DNA of 6,739 nucleotides from an uncultured Fusobacteriaceae bacterium (lineage in GTDB: Bacteria > Fusobacteriota > Fusobacteriia > Fusobacteriales > Fusobacteriaceae), in the NCBI GenBank assembly GCA_947072715.1, contig CAMTJB010000056.1, positions 1-6,739 of the forward strand. The letters run 5' to 3'. The notes under the pieces were generated by a model. It saw nothing but the letters and a program-made list of their open reading frames with translations, did no database searches and had not been told where the DNA came from. This document shows, one piece after another, positions 6,240 through 6,739 of this stretch; position 1 is the stretch's first letter, and each line of letters opens with the position of its first letter. The position numbers and the translations under genes are program-made.

Positions 6240-6739
6240 TTAATTAGAATTAATGAAATTATAGATTTGCTTTAAATCGTTCCAGAAATCTATTGCAACT
6301 TGAGATTTTTTCCCTAAATTTTCTCTTGATTGTTTTGCAAAGCTAGGTTCATAAGTAATTAAAAGTTTCATATTTCCAGCGAAATCTAAAACTTCCCCTC
6401 TTTCATTTTGAAAATTTACCTCTCTATTCAGTAAAATTTCAGCAACACGATCACCTAAAGCTATTATAATTTTTGGATTAATAAGAGCAATTTGCATATC
6501 TAAAAGATCTTTTAAAGATGCTTGATCTTTTTCAAAATACTCTCTGAATTTCATCTCAGTTTTAGTTAGAGTTGTAATATAGTAAAGATCAGGATAAATT
6601 TCAGATGTATCACAAAGCTTTACTAAAAATTCCCCACTAGAACCAGGCTGAACACTTAAATTTTCATTGATAAAAAGATTGGAGTCATCTCCAATAAAAA
6701 GTATAGGAGCTTTTCTATTTCCACTACCTATAATAAATT
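6240..6739 (-). CDS. Uracil-DNA glycosylase superfamily protein, divergent, C-terminal part
   Basis: The minus-strand frame is open from the right edge to the stop at 6242-6240, giving about 165 residues; the N-terminus is outside the window. The Met at 6554 is internal, because recognisable family sequence lies upstream of it. The fold resembles family 4 UDG: ILFIGDDS (6681-6692 encodes GDDS), then SVQPGSSGEFLVKL, YYITTLTKTE, an INPKIIIALGDRVAEILL helix-strand (very typical), RGEVLDFAGNMKLLITYEPSF, and a FWNDLKQIYNF final helix. Family members remove uracil from DNA and usually show GEAPG, iron-sulfur cysteines around KCRPP, and an HPS motif. Here these positions read GDDSN, TLTKT (no Cys) and YEPSF (His replaced by Glu at 6348-6350). 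Catalysis is therefore doubtful, though a different activity cannot be excluded. It converges on the glycan operon and shares its terminator. Confidence 0.75.
   Translation of the reverse strand, partial: FIIGSGNRKAPILFIGDDSNLFINENLSVQPGSSGEFLVKLCDTSEIYPDLYYITTLTKTEMKFREYFEKDQASLKDLLDMQIALINPKIIIALGDRVAEILLNREVNFQNERGEVLDFAGNMKLLITYEPSFAKQSRENLGKKSQVAIDFWNDLKQIYNFINSN

Noticed and set aside
6200..6240. TTAAGA-like repeated units after the terminator
   Set aside because: They are short, imperfect and in AT-rich sequence, best explained by low complexity.
6552..6554. Met codon at 6554 as true start of the UDG-like protein
   Set aside because: The frame stays open to the window edge, and the upstream translation (ILFIGDDS ... 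GEFLVKL) fits the first part of the family domain.
1..6739. CRISPR array, tRNA, rRNA, insertion sequence or prophage genes
   Set aside because: No spaced direct repeats, tRNA-like cloverleaf, transposase motif or phage protein was seen on either strand.

Overview
The window is very AT-rich with strong AGA/ATA/TTA codon preference. It combines purine-rich, Gram-positive-like Shine-Dalgarno sites (GGGAG, AGGAG, AGGAGG) with a typical outer-membrane beta-barrel protein. That mix points to Fusobacteriota (Fusobacterium, Cetobacterium or Ilyobacter relatives). This is inferred from composition and protein style; no database search was possible.

Layout: (1) 1-1446 is a housekeeping-like cluster on the + strand. 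It holds the last 26 codons of an unidentified gene, an unrecognised 217-aa coiled-coil protein, and a cyclophilin-type peptidyl-prolyl isomerase, and it ends at a rho-independent terminator. The isomerase has two well-supported in-frame starts, one giving a membrane-anchored form and one a cytosolic form. (2) 1447-1601 is an extremely AT-rich leader with a perfect 24-bp palindrome. (3) 1602-6154 is a compact four-gene + strand operon: a secreted two-domain GH16 beta-glucanase, a polytopic PgaC-like family 2 glycosyltransferase, an outer-membrane beta-barrel protein, and a periplasmic BMP/PnrA-family binding protein. Gaps are 20 bp or less and the second and third genes overlap. (4) 6151-6205 is a perfect 26-bp inverted repeat with a 3-nt loop that acts as a bidirectional terminator. 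(5) 6240-6739 is, on the - strand, the C-terminal part of a uracil-DNA-glycosylase-fold protein whose signature residues are changed.

The main point of interest is the four-gene operon, which terminators isolate on both sides. An inner-membrane processive synthase, an outer-membrane barrel and a secreted glycanase are the minimal parts of a synthase-dependent exopolysaccharide secretion system (compare Pga, Alg and Bcs). The usual accessory parts are absent: no TPR protein, no PgaB-type deacetylase, no PilZ domain. The hydrolase is a laminarinase-like GH16, which suggests a beta-glucan rather than poly-GlcNAc. The last gene, a nucleoside-type binding protein without a lipobox, permease or ATPase, is unexpected here and may have been recruited for sensing or polymer handling. 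The architecture is read from the sequence; the polymer, the export role and the function of the binding protein are inference.
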